Below are positions 22,641 to 32,075 of a stretch of 48,849 nt of DNA, piece after piece. A model generated the notes under the pieces. That model saw nothing but the letters and a program-made list of their open reading frames with translations. It was not told the DNA's origin and made no database searches. The DNA is from JAYVJH01 sp043777595. Its GTDB lineage: Bacteria; Bacteroidota; Bacteroidia; Cytophagales; Spirosomataceae. Made by a program: the position numbers and the translations under genes. Location of the stretch: the NCBI GenBank assembly GCA_043777595.1, contig JAYWHT010000050.1, positions 1 through 48,849 of the forward strand. Direction: 5' to 3'. Within the stretch, counting starts at the first letter, position 1, and each line of letters begins with the position of its first letter.

Positions 22641-23623
22641 CTTTAATTTTTACGCTCTGTTCTATCAATTATTTGGCACAAGCCCGCACCCTTGGCCACT
22701 CGCTGAGGCTTACCAATCCGCATATTCGGTTTGTGATTGGATTGGTGGATAGACTCGACCAGTCAAATATACCAACAGACAAACTACCAGATTTTGAACT
22801 CATTGAACTACACCAAATCGGTATCCATAATTTAGCCGAAATGTATGAACGCTACGACATTACCGAACTCAACACAGCCGTTAAGCCTTATTTTATTAGG
22901 TATTTTTTTAACAATGCGCCACTTGTTCAAAATGTTGTCTATCTCGACCCCGATATTATTGTTTATCAGCCACTTACCGAACTTGAAAATCTGCTCCAAA
23001 CCCACGATTTTGTTGTAACACCACACATTACGCAACCCATTGACGACGACCTTAGCCCCAGCGAACTCGACCATCTGAATACTGGTATTTATAATTTTGG
23101 TTTTATAGCACTCCATAAAAGCCCCCAAGCTGTTGAGTTTGTGAAGTGGTGGGAACAAAAACTCTTTGATGAATGTAAAATTGATTTGTGTAATGGCCTG
23201 TTTGTAGATCAAAATTGGGGTAATTTTTTACCGTTTTTTTGGAATAATGTATTTGTCCAAAAAAATATTGGCTGGAACGCCGCCTACTGGAACTTGACCG
23301 AAAAATCGTTTAGTGTCAGAGACAACGTACATTTTGCCAACGACCAGCCCGTTGTATTCTTTCATTATAGTGGCTACGACCCCAACAAACCAACTGCTGT
23401 TTCTAAATATCAAAACCGACATACTTTTGAGCAACGGCCAGACCTAAAACCACTATTTGACCATTATCATAACGAACTGCTACGAAACGAAAACAGTTAC
23501 TATCGACAATTTGACTGTTTTTATATCAAGCCCAAACGAGTTTATAAATATTTAACAGTCAGACGATTATTAAAAAAACCATTTGAAATATTATATAAAA
23601 CAATTACCCCTCAAAGTTTATAA
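22637..23623 (+). CDS. GT8-like glycosyltransferase (GT-A fold) with DxD
   Basis: This 328-residue protein begins with a GT-A strand (MTLIFTLCSINYLAQARTLG) and has VVYLDPDIIVYQPLTEL, where D104-P-D106 is the metal-binding DxD. LNTGIYNFGFIALHKS, VEFVKWWEQKL and VDQNWGNFLPFFW are typical of GT8-like enzymes that use UDP- or other nucleotide sugars. Its start overlaps the previous GT stop. The next gene is a paralogue (23641-24555) with similar layout. Donor and acceptor unknown. Confidence 0.82.
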   Translation: MTLIFTLCSINYLAQARTLGHSLRLTNPHIRFVIGLVDRLDQSNIPTDKLPDFELIELHQIGIHNLAEMYERYDITELNTAVKPYFIRYFFNNAPLVQNVVYLDPDIIVYQPLTELENLLQTHDFVVTPHITQPIDDDLSPSELDHLNTGIYNFGFIALHKSPQAVEFVKWWEQKLFDECKIDLCNGLFVDQNWGNFLPFFWNNVFVQKNIGWNAAYWNLTEKSFSVRDNVHFANDQPVVFFHYSGYDPNKPTAVSKYQNRHTFEQRPDLKPLFDHYHNELLRNENSYYRQFDCFYIKPKRVYKYLTVRRLLKKPFEILYKTITPQSL

Positions 23624-23640
23624 ATCGTTACCTTGTCGCT

Positions 23641-24555
23641 ATGCCCGTCATCTTCACTGTCTGTACCACCGCCCAACTTCTATATGCCCGTGCATTGCAG
23701 GCGAGTGTGCCTGCTGGTTTTGAATTTAGAATAGGGCTAATAGACGGACCAGGCATTGATAATGAAGTCGTTGGTATAGCCGAACTAAAAGTAAAACAAT
23801 GGCCCAAAATAGGTGCCGACTACGATGAAGTAGCATTAGCGGCAGTTTACAAACCGTTTTTTGCTCACTATTTTTTGAAAGAAACCAATGCCCAGCAAAT
23901 TATATATTTTGACCCCACAGTTTTGGTATTTGGTAACTTACAACCAATACTCGATAAACTCCAAACGGCAGATATATTACTCACTCCACGGCTCACTCGC
24001 ATGTTTGGAAAGTCTGACTATGGCGATGAGAAATTTTATTTAAACACGGGCTTGATTGATGCTGGCTTTTGGGCTTTGAATCGCACCAAAAATACAGATA
24101 AGTTTTTGGATTGGTGGCAAAAAAGACTGATAACTTCGGCGCATTTAGACCTCTGCCATGCCCAAAACCACGACCAACTCTGGCTAATGTACGCACCTAT
24201 TTTTTTTGATAAAGTGCAGATAATCAAAAACTTAGGCTGGAATGTAGCACTACATAACCTCAACGAACGAACGCTGACTGTTAGGAAGGATAAATGGACG
24301 GTCAATCAAGGCGAAGAATTATTATTTTTTAATTTTAGAGAATTAGTGGCTCACACCAAAAGAGTCCAAGCAATTATAAGCAAAAGCGGGGCAACAGCCC
24401 TATTGAACCTCTATCGCAAACAAGTCGGTAGTCGGCCAGCTATTTTTTCGATTCATCAAAAACTACGCCCAACTGTGCCAAAATGGCGATTGTGGTTACA
24501 AAAAAGGCTACTGTCTATCATTCATCACATCGAAAGCTACCCGTTATATCATTAG
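23641..24555 (+). CDS. GT8-like paralogue lacking the second DxD aspartate
   Basis: This 304-residue protein has the same order of motifs as its upstream neighbour: MPVIFTVCTTAQLLYARALQ, KPFFAHYF, IIYFDPTVLVFGNL, LNTGLIDAGFWALNR, FLDWWQKRL, HDQLWLMYAPIFF and NLGWNVALHNL. The DxD position reads D91-P-T93, so the usual second metal ligand is missing. It may be inactive and support its paralogue, use another ligand, or have changed chemistry. ATG at 23641, 17 bp after the previous stop. Confidence 0.75.
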   Translation: MPVIFTVCTTAQLLYARALQASVPAGFEFRIGLIDGPGIDNEVVGIAELKVKQWPKIGADYDEVALAAVYKPFFAHYFLKETNAQQIIYFDPTVLVFGNLQPILDKLQTADILLTPRLTRMFGKSDYGDEKFYLNTGLIDAGFWALNRTKNTDKFLDWWQKRLITSAHLDLCHAQNHDQLWLMYAPIFFDKVQIIKNLGWNVALHNLNERTLTVRKDKWTVNQGEELLFFNFRELVAHTKRVQAIISKSGATALLNLYRKQVGSRPAIFSIHQKLRPTVPKWRLWLQKRLLSIIHHIESYPLYH

Positions 24556-24595
24556 TTTTTTGTACTTTTGTGGCCATTACTATTTAATAAATTCT

Positions 24596-25798
24596 ATGCA
24601 CCTGCCGATTCATCAAGACATAACGCTGATATACGACCGAGATATAAGTGGGCATCACCTTGATTTTTTGCAGTTTTTGGTGTCATATTTAGAAAATCAA
24701 CCAGCCACCATACGGCAGCGATATGTTTTTGTGGTCAATCCAGCAGCAAAGATTCGTTTTGCAAAATACGAAACCATATTAGGCTTTCATTACATTGCTC
24801 AGGCCGATATTGATGGTTTTGAGAATGCAAAAAGTATTTTAAAAAAGAGAAGTGCCGAAATTCATTACCTCGAAAAATTAGCATTGAGCTATGCCGCCAA
24901 ACGGGTGATGCTAATGCACTTAGATGCTTTTCAGTACGAACTGGGGCTGTCATATTGGCAGCAGTCGTCTTTGAAGTTTTCGGGCATATTATTTTTGCCA
25001 TTTAGAGCAGAGTATGAAACAGGCTTTGGACTAAGTGCGTGGCTCAAACAAGAAATAAAAGGTATTCGTAAGTCTCTGCAAACGAGGTGGATGTTGCAAA
25101 ACAAAAACCTGTCCAATATTTTTATTTTGAACGATGCCAAGGGAGTAAAAATATACAACAATCGCTACGATAATCGATTTGTGTTTTTGCCAGACCCCGC
25201 CCCCGATTTTAATATTGACGAGCCAACGCAAAGCGTAGAACAGACAAAAGCCCAATATGGCATAGCACCAGACCGAAAAGTATTGTTGGTATTTGGAAAT
25301 ATTTCGGACAGAAAAAACTTGCCAAACATCATAGCAGCCATCGGTTTATTGACTGCCGCCGAGCAGCAGCAGGTTACGCTCTTGATATGTGGCGAGCCAG
25401 ACCCTCACTATGCCGAGCCACTGAAAGTAATTGTCAATAAGGCCATTGATGCCTTTGGCCCAGGGTTGATAGTAGCTCGCTTGCAGTTTATTAGCCCAGC
25501 CGAGTCTGACTGTCTCTTTAAGATGGCCGATTTGATTTTAGCCCCACAAATCAATTTTTACAATTCGAGCGGTGCGGTGGCCTTAGCTGCCAAATATAAC
25601 GTACCAGTTGTAGTTTCAAAACCGAGTTTGGCTGGCGATATTGTGACAGAATATAAATTGGGCTGGGCCGTAAACCCAACTCAGCCCAACGAAATAGCCA
25701 TAACAATTAGTCTATTGCTAAAAAGTAGTCCGAAAATAAATGGAATAAACTACCTTAAAGAATTTTCGAGCAGCGTTTTTTGTGAGAAAATATTGTAG
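24596..25798 (+). CDS. Glycosyltransferase family 4-like
   Basis: This 400-residue protein is read from the ATG at 24596 (MHLPIHQDITLIYDRDISGH); a TTG 36 bp upstream is less likely. The N-terminal half is divergent. The C-terminal GT-B domain is recognisable: VLLVFGNISDRKNLPNIIAA, VTLLICGEPDPHY, ADLILAPQINFYNSSG and KYNVPVVVSKP. The usual E-x7-E is weak, with Ser and Gly (SSGAVALAAK) in the donor loop. 40 bp after the GT8-like paralogue, within the same run of plus-strand genes. Confidence 0.78.
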   Translation: MHLPIHQDITLIYDRDISGHHLDFLQFLVSYLENQPATIRQRYVFVVNPAAKIRFAKYETILGFHYIAQADIDGFENAKSILKKRSAEIHYLEKLALSYAAKRVMLMHLDAFQYELGLSYWQQSSLKFSGILFLPFRAEYETGFGLSAWLKQEIKGIRKSLQTRWMLQNKNLSNIFILNDAKGVKIYNNRYDNRFVFLPDPAPDFNIDEPTQSVEQTKAQYGIAPDRKVLLVFGNISDRKNLPNIIAAIGLLTAAEQQQVTLLICGEPDPHYAEPLKVIVNKAIDAFGPGLIVARLQFISPAESDCLFKMADLILAPQINFYNSSGAVALAAKYNVPVVVSKPSLAGDIVTEYKLGWAVNPTQPNEIAITISLLLKSSPKINGINYLKEFSSSVFCEKIL

Positions 25799-25866
25799 TT
25801 ACGGTGGTTTTAATTTTACTTTGTATCACAAAGTGTTTTTTGTATAAAATAAACGTATCGTGAAAC

Positions 25867-27474
25867 ATGACATATAATCAATCAAATACTACCAAAAAAT
25901 ACATCTGGTTGGCACTTTTTATAGTATTTGCTTTATTTAGTGTTTCTACTTTTTTTGTTCCATTAGTCCTTGGCGATGACCCTGCTTTTGGTTTTAATGT
26001 ATGGCAATCTATGCAATCAGGCTCTGATTTTAATACATTACTTGTTCCTGAAGCCCACAGTTTATCGCTCAACAAGCCTGTATTTGTTTCTTGGTGGTCG
26101 CCTGGGCAATATTTGATGCCTGTTTTTGTGGCGTTCGTTACCCATCTATCTTTCGAGCGCAGTAGTTTGCTCATTACAATATTATTTACTGTTTTGGGGC
26201 TTTGGGGTTGGTACAAAATATTTAGATACCAACAGTATAATGACATGGTCATAGCTTGGACTTTATTTTTTATACTAACATCTCGTGTCGTAACGGCTAA
26301 CCATTTTTTGAACTATGTAGGTGGCGAAATGCTATTTTTTGGTGGCTCTCCTTGGTTTTTATTCTATTTTTTAAAGTATAAGGACAATCCTGTCAGATTA
26401 TTTTTAGGATTACTGCCCATCTCTTTATTTTGTTTTTTTCTCAAAACATCGTCCTCTATTGTTTTATTGAGTATTTGCGCTGTCCCAGTGTTTGAGTTTT
26501 TGTCTTTATGTCTGACCGAAAAAAAAATTACTGCTCCTAATCGTCATTTTTGGGTGATAATATCCGTATGTTTTTTTTCTTTTATGGTTTATTATCTGCT
26601 ACTCAACCATTTTTATCTTGACAAAGGCACTAATCCAACATCTTATTTAAACCCTAAAATGAATTTAGGGTTTAATTTGGGCGATTTGTTTAATTTTCCG
26701 ATTCATTATTGGACAGCCTTGTCGGACATTCTTCATCAGCTACATTTCAATTATGCTGTTTTAGAAAGCGCTACTTTTTGGCCTCATTTACTAATCAATA
26801 TAGCCTCAATACTGTTACTACTGTATGTGGTGATAACTGCATGGAAAAATGCCAAGATGCGAACCAATGTGGTTTTTTTTGTGGGCTTTTATTGTGTCTA
26901 TGTTGTATTTTTGGGGTACTATTTTACACGTGTGGCCGAAATTTCGTTTGATGCTCGCCATTTCAAAATACTCGCTTTTTTGTTTATGCCAATATTGTTG
27001 CAAACTATGGCAATTCATAAGAAAATATTTAATGCCCTAATTTTACTTTTTTTAATAACAAATACGCTATACAGCTCTATCATCTTTGTTATTAAAAAAT
27101 ACGAAATAGCTCAATACCCGCTCTCCAATCATGGCTATGCGCTCAAATTGACAGACCAACCATGTATAGATATATTGCATCGTATAGATAGCACGGCCAA
27201 CAAAAATAAACTTATTTTTATTGATGACTCAGCCCTTGCTGTTGATGTTGTTAATTGCAGAAAAATCATTGCAGCACACCCTTATGAGTTTTCTTGTAAA
27301 GTCGGCACATCAGATTTTGATGGTTGTTATGTTAGCCGCACTGATACTGTGTACGGATTTATCAAAAATACACCTAATAGCAAACAACCCATGTTGGCTA
27401 TATTTCATAATGCTAAATCACAATTGATTGCTAAAACAGCGAGCCACTCAATTTATAAAATTATTGAACAGTAA
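25867..27474 (+). CDS. Polytopic membrane protein (possible GT-C)
   Basis: This 535-residue AT-rich gene encodes a protein with about ten hydrophobic segments over residues 1-410 and a soluble C-terminal part of about 125 residues. The first loop (LVLGDDPAFGFNVWQ) has an acidic pair, as in GT-C lipid-sugar-dependent transferases, but no family signature is certain. The location between glycosyltransferases supports a role in glycan modification or export. The 68-bp gap upstream contains a small hairpin (CTTTGTATCACAAAG). ATG at 25867. Confidence 0.6.
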   Translation: MTYNQSNTTKKYIWLALFIVFALFSVSTFFVPLVLGDDPAFGFNVWQSMQSGSDFNTLLVPEAHSLSLNKPVFVSWWSPGQYLMPVFVAFVTHLSFERSSLLITILFTVLGLWGWYKIFRYQQYNDMVIAWTLFFILTSRVVTANHFLNYVGGEMLFFGGSPWFLFYFLKYKDNPVRLFLGLLPISLFCFFLKTSSSIVLLSICAVPVFEFLSLCLTEKKITAPNRHFWVIISVCFFSFMVYYLLLNHFYLDKGTNPTSYLNPKMNLGFNLGDLFNFPIHYWTALSDILHQLHFNYAVLESATFWPHLLINIASILLLLYVVITAWKNAKMRTNVVFFVGFYCVYVVFLGYYFTRVAEISFDARHFKILAFLFMPILLQTMAIHKKIFNALILLFLITNTLYSSIIFVIKKYEIAQYPLSNHGYALKLTDQPCIDILHRIDSTANKNKLIFIDDSALAVDVVNCRKIIAAHPYEFSCKVGTSDFDGCYVSRTDTVYGFIKNTPNSKQPMLAIFHNAKSQLIAKTASHSIYKIIEQ

Positions 27475-27514
27475 TAAAATTTACACTTTCGGTTTTTAAT
27501 ATATCCAAATACCA

Positions 27515-28225
27515 ATGAAATTAAGTATTGTCATACCCGCATACAACGAAGAAGCGACAATCCAGAATGTTTTACAGAAACTACATGACTTGCAGTTGAT
27601 AGGGCAGTTCACAAAAGAAATAATTGTAATCAATGATTGTTCGAAAGATGGTACCGAAGAAAAAATATTGGATTTTCAAAAACAATTTCCTGATAGTACA
27701 GTAGCCTACCACAAACACAATATCAATCAAGGTAAAGGTGCAGCATTACATACAGGAATAAAAAACGCAACTGGCGATTATTTGATTGTGCAAGATGCAG
27801 ACTTAGAATATGACCCACAAGAGTTCAATTTATTATTAAAACCAATTCTCGATGGCTTTGCAGATGTTGTTTATGGCTCACGGTTTATAGGCGGTAAGCC
27901 ACACAGAATTTTATTTTTTTGGCACTCAATCGGCAACAAGTGGCTTACTTTTTTGAGTAATATGTTCAATAATCTAAATCTGACAGACATGGAAACCTGC
28001 TACAAACTATTTAGAACTGACATTATTCAACAAATAAAATTGGAAGAGAAACGTTTTGGTTTTGAGCCAGAAGTTACGGCCAAGCTGGCTCGGATTCTCA
28101 ATATACGGATTTATGAAGTTGGTATTTCGTATTATGGACGTACTTATGCCGAAGGCAAAAAAATAAATTGGAAAGATGGCTTTCGTGCCATCTATTGTAT
28201 TTTCAAATATGGGTTGTTCAAATGA
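27515..28225 (+). CDS. GT2 glycosyltransferase, DPM1/polyprenyl-phosphate type
   Basis: This 236-residue GT-A enzyme probably charges a polyprenyl phosphate with a sugar or transfers to a lipid-linked acceptor. Motifs are IVIPAYNEEATIQNVL (residues 5-20), EIIVINDCSKDGTEE, NQGKGAALHTGI, and VQDADLEYDP with D94-A-D96. GSRFIGGKPHR, ETCYKLFRTDI and FGFEPEVTAKL complete the family pattern. No C-terminal membrane helices are present. It overlaps the ligase-like gene by 4 bp. The preceding polytopic protein is a plausible user of the lipid-linked sugar. Confidence 0.93.
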   Translation: MKLSIVIPAYNEEATIQNVLQKLHDLQLIGQFTKEIIVINDCSKDGTEEKILDFQKQFPDSTVAYHKHNINQGKGAALHTGIKNATGDYLIVQDADLEYDPQEFNLLLKPILDGFADVVYGSRFIGGKPHRILFFWHSIGNKWLTFLSNMFNNLNLTDMETCYKLFRTDIIQQIKLEEKRFGFEPEVTAKLARILNIRIYEVGISYYGRTYAEGKKINWKDGFRAIYCIFKYGLFK

Positions 28226-29532
28226 AAACTATGATAGAGCAAGACGACTTTAAATATTATCGTATGGGTTTGGGTATTGTGATGGTATGGAATCCTTTCC
28301 CACTTATATTCACAATCAGAGATGGCCTAAGAGTAGGTGGTGGCAGCACTTTCACACTCGCCTTCATCGTGTTGGGGCTTTTTTTGATATTTCCATTAAA
28401 TATTTTCAAAAAAATAGAGTTACCAAACATGACTTTATTTTTCTTTTGGTTTTCGTTTGTTGTACTGGCATTGATTTATATGCTTTATTACCCGTCTATT
28501 CACTATAATTATCGCTCACAACTAATAAAAGAAATACTGACTTATCTTTTCCCAGTGTTATTTCTGATAGGAATGATGTACTACCCAAATGATAAAGCAG
28601 ATAAAATACTGCTTGTTATCTTGTTGTACAGTATCGTTGGTAGTTTGGGATTGATTTGGGGCATAATGCACGACCCGAACTGGCATCTTGGAGAGCGAGC
28701 GGCTATCAAATTTGCAGCTTCAAACGAAGGTAGTAACCCTCACGCATTTGCCAATAATGCGTTGTATGGGATATTATCGGCTTTGATATTGGTAAGTAAA
28801 TCAAAAAACATTGTATACGAAATAGTGTGCTATGTAGCTGTGTTTTTCTGCTTAGTTATCATCGTCTTGTGCCGAACTAATACCAGTATTTTATGTCTGG
28901 GCGTATTTGGTTTTATCTATACAATTTTGCACTTCAAACAAATAGTAATTAACACCTTTAAAGTACGGTCATTGGTCATTTTAGGAGTATTTATTGTTGC
29001 AATTTCGTGGGCTATTCGTCAATTTTCTGGTATAGCGGGTATTATACAGTCTTACTATGAAACCTCAAACAAACGACTCGTCAATTTGGCTTATACTGTT
29101 TCTGGGGCAAAACTATCAAACAATCAAATTGTCGAAACAGATATATCTTCTGTTACAAGGGTGTATAGTTATAATTATGCCAAAAGTATGTTTACTGATG
29201 GGCGATGGACTGATATATTGGTGGGCGAAGGTTATAAATCACAGTTTTTAGATGTTCCTTTTCTCGAAGCACTTACTAACCATGGCATTATTGGGTTTTT
29301 ACTATTTATTTTGTTTTTTATTACCTTAATGTCAATCTCATTTACCCAGATTATTCGCCCCTCCAATGGTCTATCCCTTTTTTTAGGTTATTTTTCAATA
29401 GTATCGTTGCTTTCGGCAACGAGTGGCTCCCGCCCTGTTGATATGGGTACATGGATTGTATATGTGATGTTCATACGGTTTTTGGGTATTAGTTACAACA
29501 AAAACACAACCAATGGCTCTGTATTGAGTTAA
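28222..29532 (+). CDS. O-antigen ligase/polymerase-like membrane protein
   Basis: This 436-residue protein has ten or more hydrophobic helices and one larger extracytoplasmic loop of about 70 residues in the C-terminal half (IAGIIQSYYETSNKRLV to WTDILVGEGYKSQF). The layout, with VGEGYKSQFLDVPFLEALTN before the final helices, resembles Wzy/WaaL-type O-antigen polymerases or ligases (EN..L..L..G-like loop). The ATG at 28222 overlaps the GT2 stop. Sequence families of this type diverge strongly, so the assignment is based on topology and context. Confidence 0.72.
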   Translation: MKTMIEQDDFKYYRMGLGIVMVWNPFPLIFTIRDGLRVGGGSTFTLAFIVLGLFLIFPLNIFKKIELPNMTLFFFWFSFVVLALIYMLYYPSIHYNYRSQLIKEILTYLFPVLFLIGMMYYPNDKADKILLVILLYSIVGSLGLIWGIMHDPNWHLGERAAIKFAASNEGSNPHAFANNALYGILSALILVSKSKNIVYEIVCYVAVFFCLVIIVLCRTNTSILCLGVFGFIYTILHFKQIVINTFKVRSLVILGVFIVAISWAIRQFSGIAGIIQSYYETSNKRLVNLAYTVSGAKLSNNQIVETDISSVTRVYSYNYAKSMFTDGRWTDILVGEGYKSQFLDVPFLEALTNHGIIGFLLFILFFITLMSISFTQIIRPSNGLSLFLGYFSIVSLLSATSGSRPVDMGTWIVYVMFIRFLGISYNKNTTNGSVLS

Positions 29533-29550
29533 ATCTCCTATATTAGCAGT

Positions 29551-30348
29551 ATGAATACTCTCAAAACGTTTTACTGCTTCGTTATCATAATTACCGTGTC
29601 GTTGTCGTCATGGGCGCAATTTGTGTCATTTGATGGCACAAAAATCAACTATGAAATGCAGGGCGAAGGGCCGCCTGTGGTCTTGATTCACGGGTATATT
29701 GTAAACGGCGATATGTGGAAAAAAACCACGCTTTACAGATCGCTAATAGATGCTGGCTATATGGTTATTGTGCCTGACTTACGAGGCAACGGCCTCTCGG
29801 ACAAACCACACAACCTTGCCGCATACCAAAACGATGCCGAAGCCAAAGATATAATGGCTCTCATGCAGCACCTGCGGTTTAAAAAATATGATGTCGTGGG
29901 TTATTCACGTGGGGCAATCATTGCAGCAAGGCTTTTGGTATTGGACAACAACGTTGGGAACGCCATATTGGGTGGCATGGGTGCCGACTTTACCGATCCC
30001 AACTGGATTAGGCCAAAAATGTTTAAAGAAGCCTTTGCTGGGCAGTCGGCTAAATGGCCAGAAATCAGACAAGCCGTAGCTTATGCCAAAAGCACAGGTG
30101 CAGATACGCTCGCATTGTCGTTGATGCAAGAAGCGCAACCCGTTACGACTACGAAAAGCCTTAAACGAATCAAGAATCCCGTTTTAGTGATTTCGGGCAA
30201 CCAAGACTTTGACAATGGCAAAGCCTCGGAATTGGCCAGATTATTACCTCGTTCTACGCTCAAAATCGTACCTGGTACTCACAACGACACGGCAGCGTCT
30301 GACGATTTTGCCGAAGCTATCTTACAGTTTTTATACCTTCACCAATGA
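29551..30348 (+). CDS. Secreted alpha/beta hydrolase
   Basis: This 265-residue protein has a signal peptide (MNTLKTFYCFVIIITVSLSS, cut near WAQ). The alpha/beta hydrolase fold has oxyanion segment VVLIHGYIVNGDMW, nucleophile elbow VVGYSRGA (S119), acid D219 (ISGNQDFDNG) and H244 (VPGTHNDT). It is probably a periplasmic esterase or related hydrolase; the substrate is unknown. 18 bp after the ligase-like gene, so possibly part of the glycan operon, for example as a deacylase, but this is weak inference. Confidence 0.87.
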   Translation: MNTLKTFYCFVIIITVSLSSWAQFVSFDGTKINYEMQGEGPPVVLIHGYIVNGDMWKKTTLYRSLIDAGYMVIVPDLRGNGLSDKPHNLAAYQNDAEAKDIMALMQHLRFKKYDVVGYSRGAIIAARLLVLDNNVGNAILGGMGADFTDPNWIRPKMFKEAFAGQSAKWPEIRQAVAYAKSTGADTLALSLMQEAQPVTTTKSLKRIKNPVLVISGNQDFDNGKASELARLLPRSTLKIVPGTHNDTAASDDFAEAILQFLYLHQ

Positions 30349-30370
30349 GTTGTTCATTGTTCATTTCTCA

Positions 30371-32041
30371 CTATTCACTACCTATCACGTAGCCCAGTTC
30401 TTTGTCTCTTTCGATTGCCTCTGCCAGTCGTTCTGACTTGTTGCCATAGCCACCACCACCTGGCAAATGCAATATTACTTCTTCGCCATTATAAAGTTTG
30501 GTGAGTCCCTTGGGTGGCAAAAAACGATGCGGCTTTATTTCAAATGCACCGCCGCCACCGTTTTCGCCACCCAATATACCGTGCGGAAATGTTTTGGTTT
30601 TTTCGGTCAATATCGAAAAATTTATTGGGTCTTTACCTATCATTTTAAAGCTAAACGTTTGGCCTAAACCTCCTCTAAATCGTCCTGCCCCACCTGTATT
30701 GGGTCTAAGGCTTTTTTCTGTTACCATAATGGGCGCATCACGCTCCAGTACTTCGATGGGTACATTGGCTACATTGGTCGGAAAACTCAGCACATTGACA
30801 CCGTCTAAGTGTGGCCGAGCTGCATAACCACCATTCAAAAAGAAATATTCTACAAATTCAGTTTGTACTTTTTTTACGCCAGTAGCCGTTCTGAGCGCAA
30901 TTTCCTTTTGGCCATTTAGTACCATACACCAACAGGCCGAGCCACAGTCGGCCTGTACTTGTAGTGGCACAGCTTGCGCCAATGCACCAAAAACAGGAGC
31001 GTGCAAAATATTGCCTGTAATGTTTCGCCCGCCCAACGGCACCGGTTTTTGGGCATTGAGCAGCGAGCCTTTGGGGGCTTTGACTTTGATAGGCCGAAAA
31101 GCACCTTCATTGTTTGGTACATCTGGGCTAAATGTACACTTGATTGGATAAGCCGTATAGGCATACACATAGTTTTTGACAGCATTGATGGCCAACGAAT
31201 GTGCGCCCGACGTACCTTCATAATCTACTTCAATCTCATCGCCACTGATAGTTACAGCACACTTGATGTGTACAGGTTCGTTGAGGCCATCGCCGTCGGC
31301 ATCGTAGTCGTAGCGGTATGTACCATCTGGTGCTTTGCCGATGGCTTCACGCATGGCTTTTTCGGAAGCATCTATTACTTGGTCGGCCAGAGCTTCGAGA
31401 TTGTCCATGTTGTTTTCGTCCATCATTCGCATCAACGACCTGATTCCTTGCTCGTTAGATGCTACCTGCGCCTTGATGTCGCCTAATGTTTGGCGGCTGG
31501 CACGGACATTGGCCTCAATGATATTAAACAGCGTTTGATTTGGCTTACCTGCTTCGTAGAGTTTGGTTGGCGGCACCATCAGCCCTTCTTCGTACAAGTC
31601 TCTTGCACCTGCACCCCACAACGCCCCGCCCATATCGGGCGAGTGAGCGATAGTGCCAACAAAGCCAATCAACACCTTTTTCTGCCCACTATTGCGGAAT
31701 ATAGGCGAAACAAGCCCTATGTCGGGTTTGTGGCCAGCACAAAGCCAAGGGTCGTTGGTCATCACTACGTCGCCGTTTTGCCAAGTGTCCAACGGAAAAT
31801 AACTACTCAACAACGACTGTGTGAGCATAGGTAGCACACCCAAAAACGAAGGCACTGAAATACTCGACTGCGCTATGCTCCGCCCCTGAGCGTCCATGAG
31901 TACAACAGCAAAGTCGTTGGACTCACGCGTTACGGTACTAAAACTGGTGCGTTGTAAGGTTGTACCAGCTTCATCGACAATAGCCAGAAGCCTTGCCCAC
32001 AAGATACTGAGTGTGATGGGGTCGTATTTTGTTGTGGTCAT
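30371..32041 (-). CDS. hyuB: Hydantoinase B/oxoprolinase-family subunit
   Basis: This 556-residue HyuB-type protein would be the B subunit of ATP-dependent N-methylhydantoinase/5-oxoprolinase or of acetone carboxylase-like complexes. Signatures are DPITLSILWARLLAIVDEAG, ERGHSI-like region GRSIAQSSISVPSFLG, NDPWLCAGHKPD, GPASDMGG-like SPDMGGALWGAG, and a Gly-rich C-terminus PNTGGAGRFRGGLGQ and LPGGGGYGN. The family normally needs a HyuA partner, which is not in the window; it may be elsewhere. Convergent with the hydrolase gene. ATG at 32041. Confidence 0.92.
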   Translation of the reverse strand: MTTTKYDPITLSILWARLLAIVDEAGTTLQRTSFSTVTRESNDFAVVLMDAQGRSIAQSSISVPSFLGVLPMLTQSLLSSYFPLDTWQNGDVVMTNDPWLCAGHKPDIGLVSPIFRNSGQKKVLIGFVGTIAHSPDMGGALWGAGARDLYEEGLMVPPTKLYEAGKPNQTLFNIIEANVRASRQTLGDIKAQVASNEQGIRSLMRMMDENNMDNLEALADQVIDASEKAMREAIGKAPDGTYRYDYDADGDGLNEPVHIKCAVTISGDEIEVDYEGTSGAHSLAINAVKNYVYAYTAYPIKCTFSPDVPNNEGAFRPIKVKAPKGSLLNAQKPVPLGGRNITGNILHAPVFGALAQAVPLQVQADCGSACWCMVLNGQKEIALRTATGVKKVQTEFVEYFFLNGGYAARPHLDGVNVLSFPTNVANVPIEVLERDAPIMVTEKSLRPNTGGAGRFRGGLGQTFSFKMIGKDPINFSILTEKTKTFPHGILGGENGGGGAFEIKPHRFLPPKGLTKLYNGEEVILHLPGGGGYGNKSERLAEAIERDKELGYVIGSE

Positions 32042-32075
32042 TTTGAATAGTTTAGTATCTGTATTTTTAAGTATA

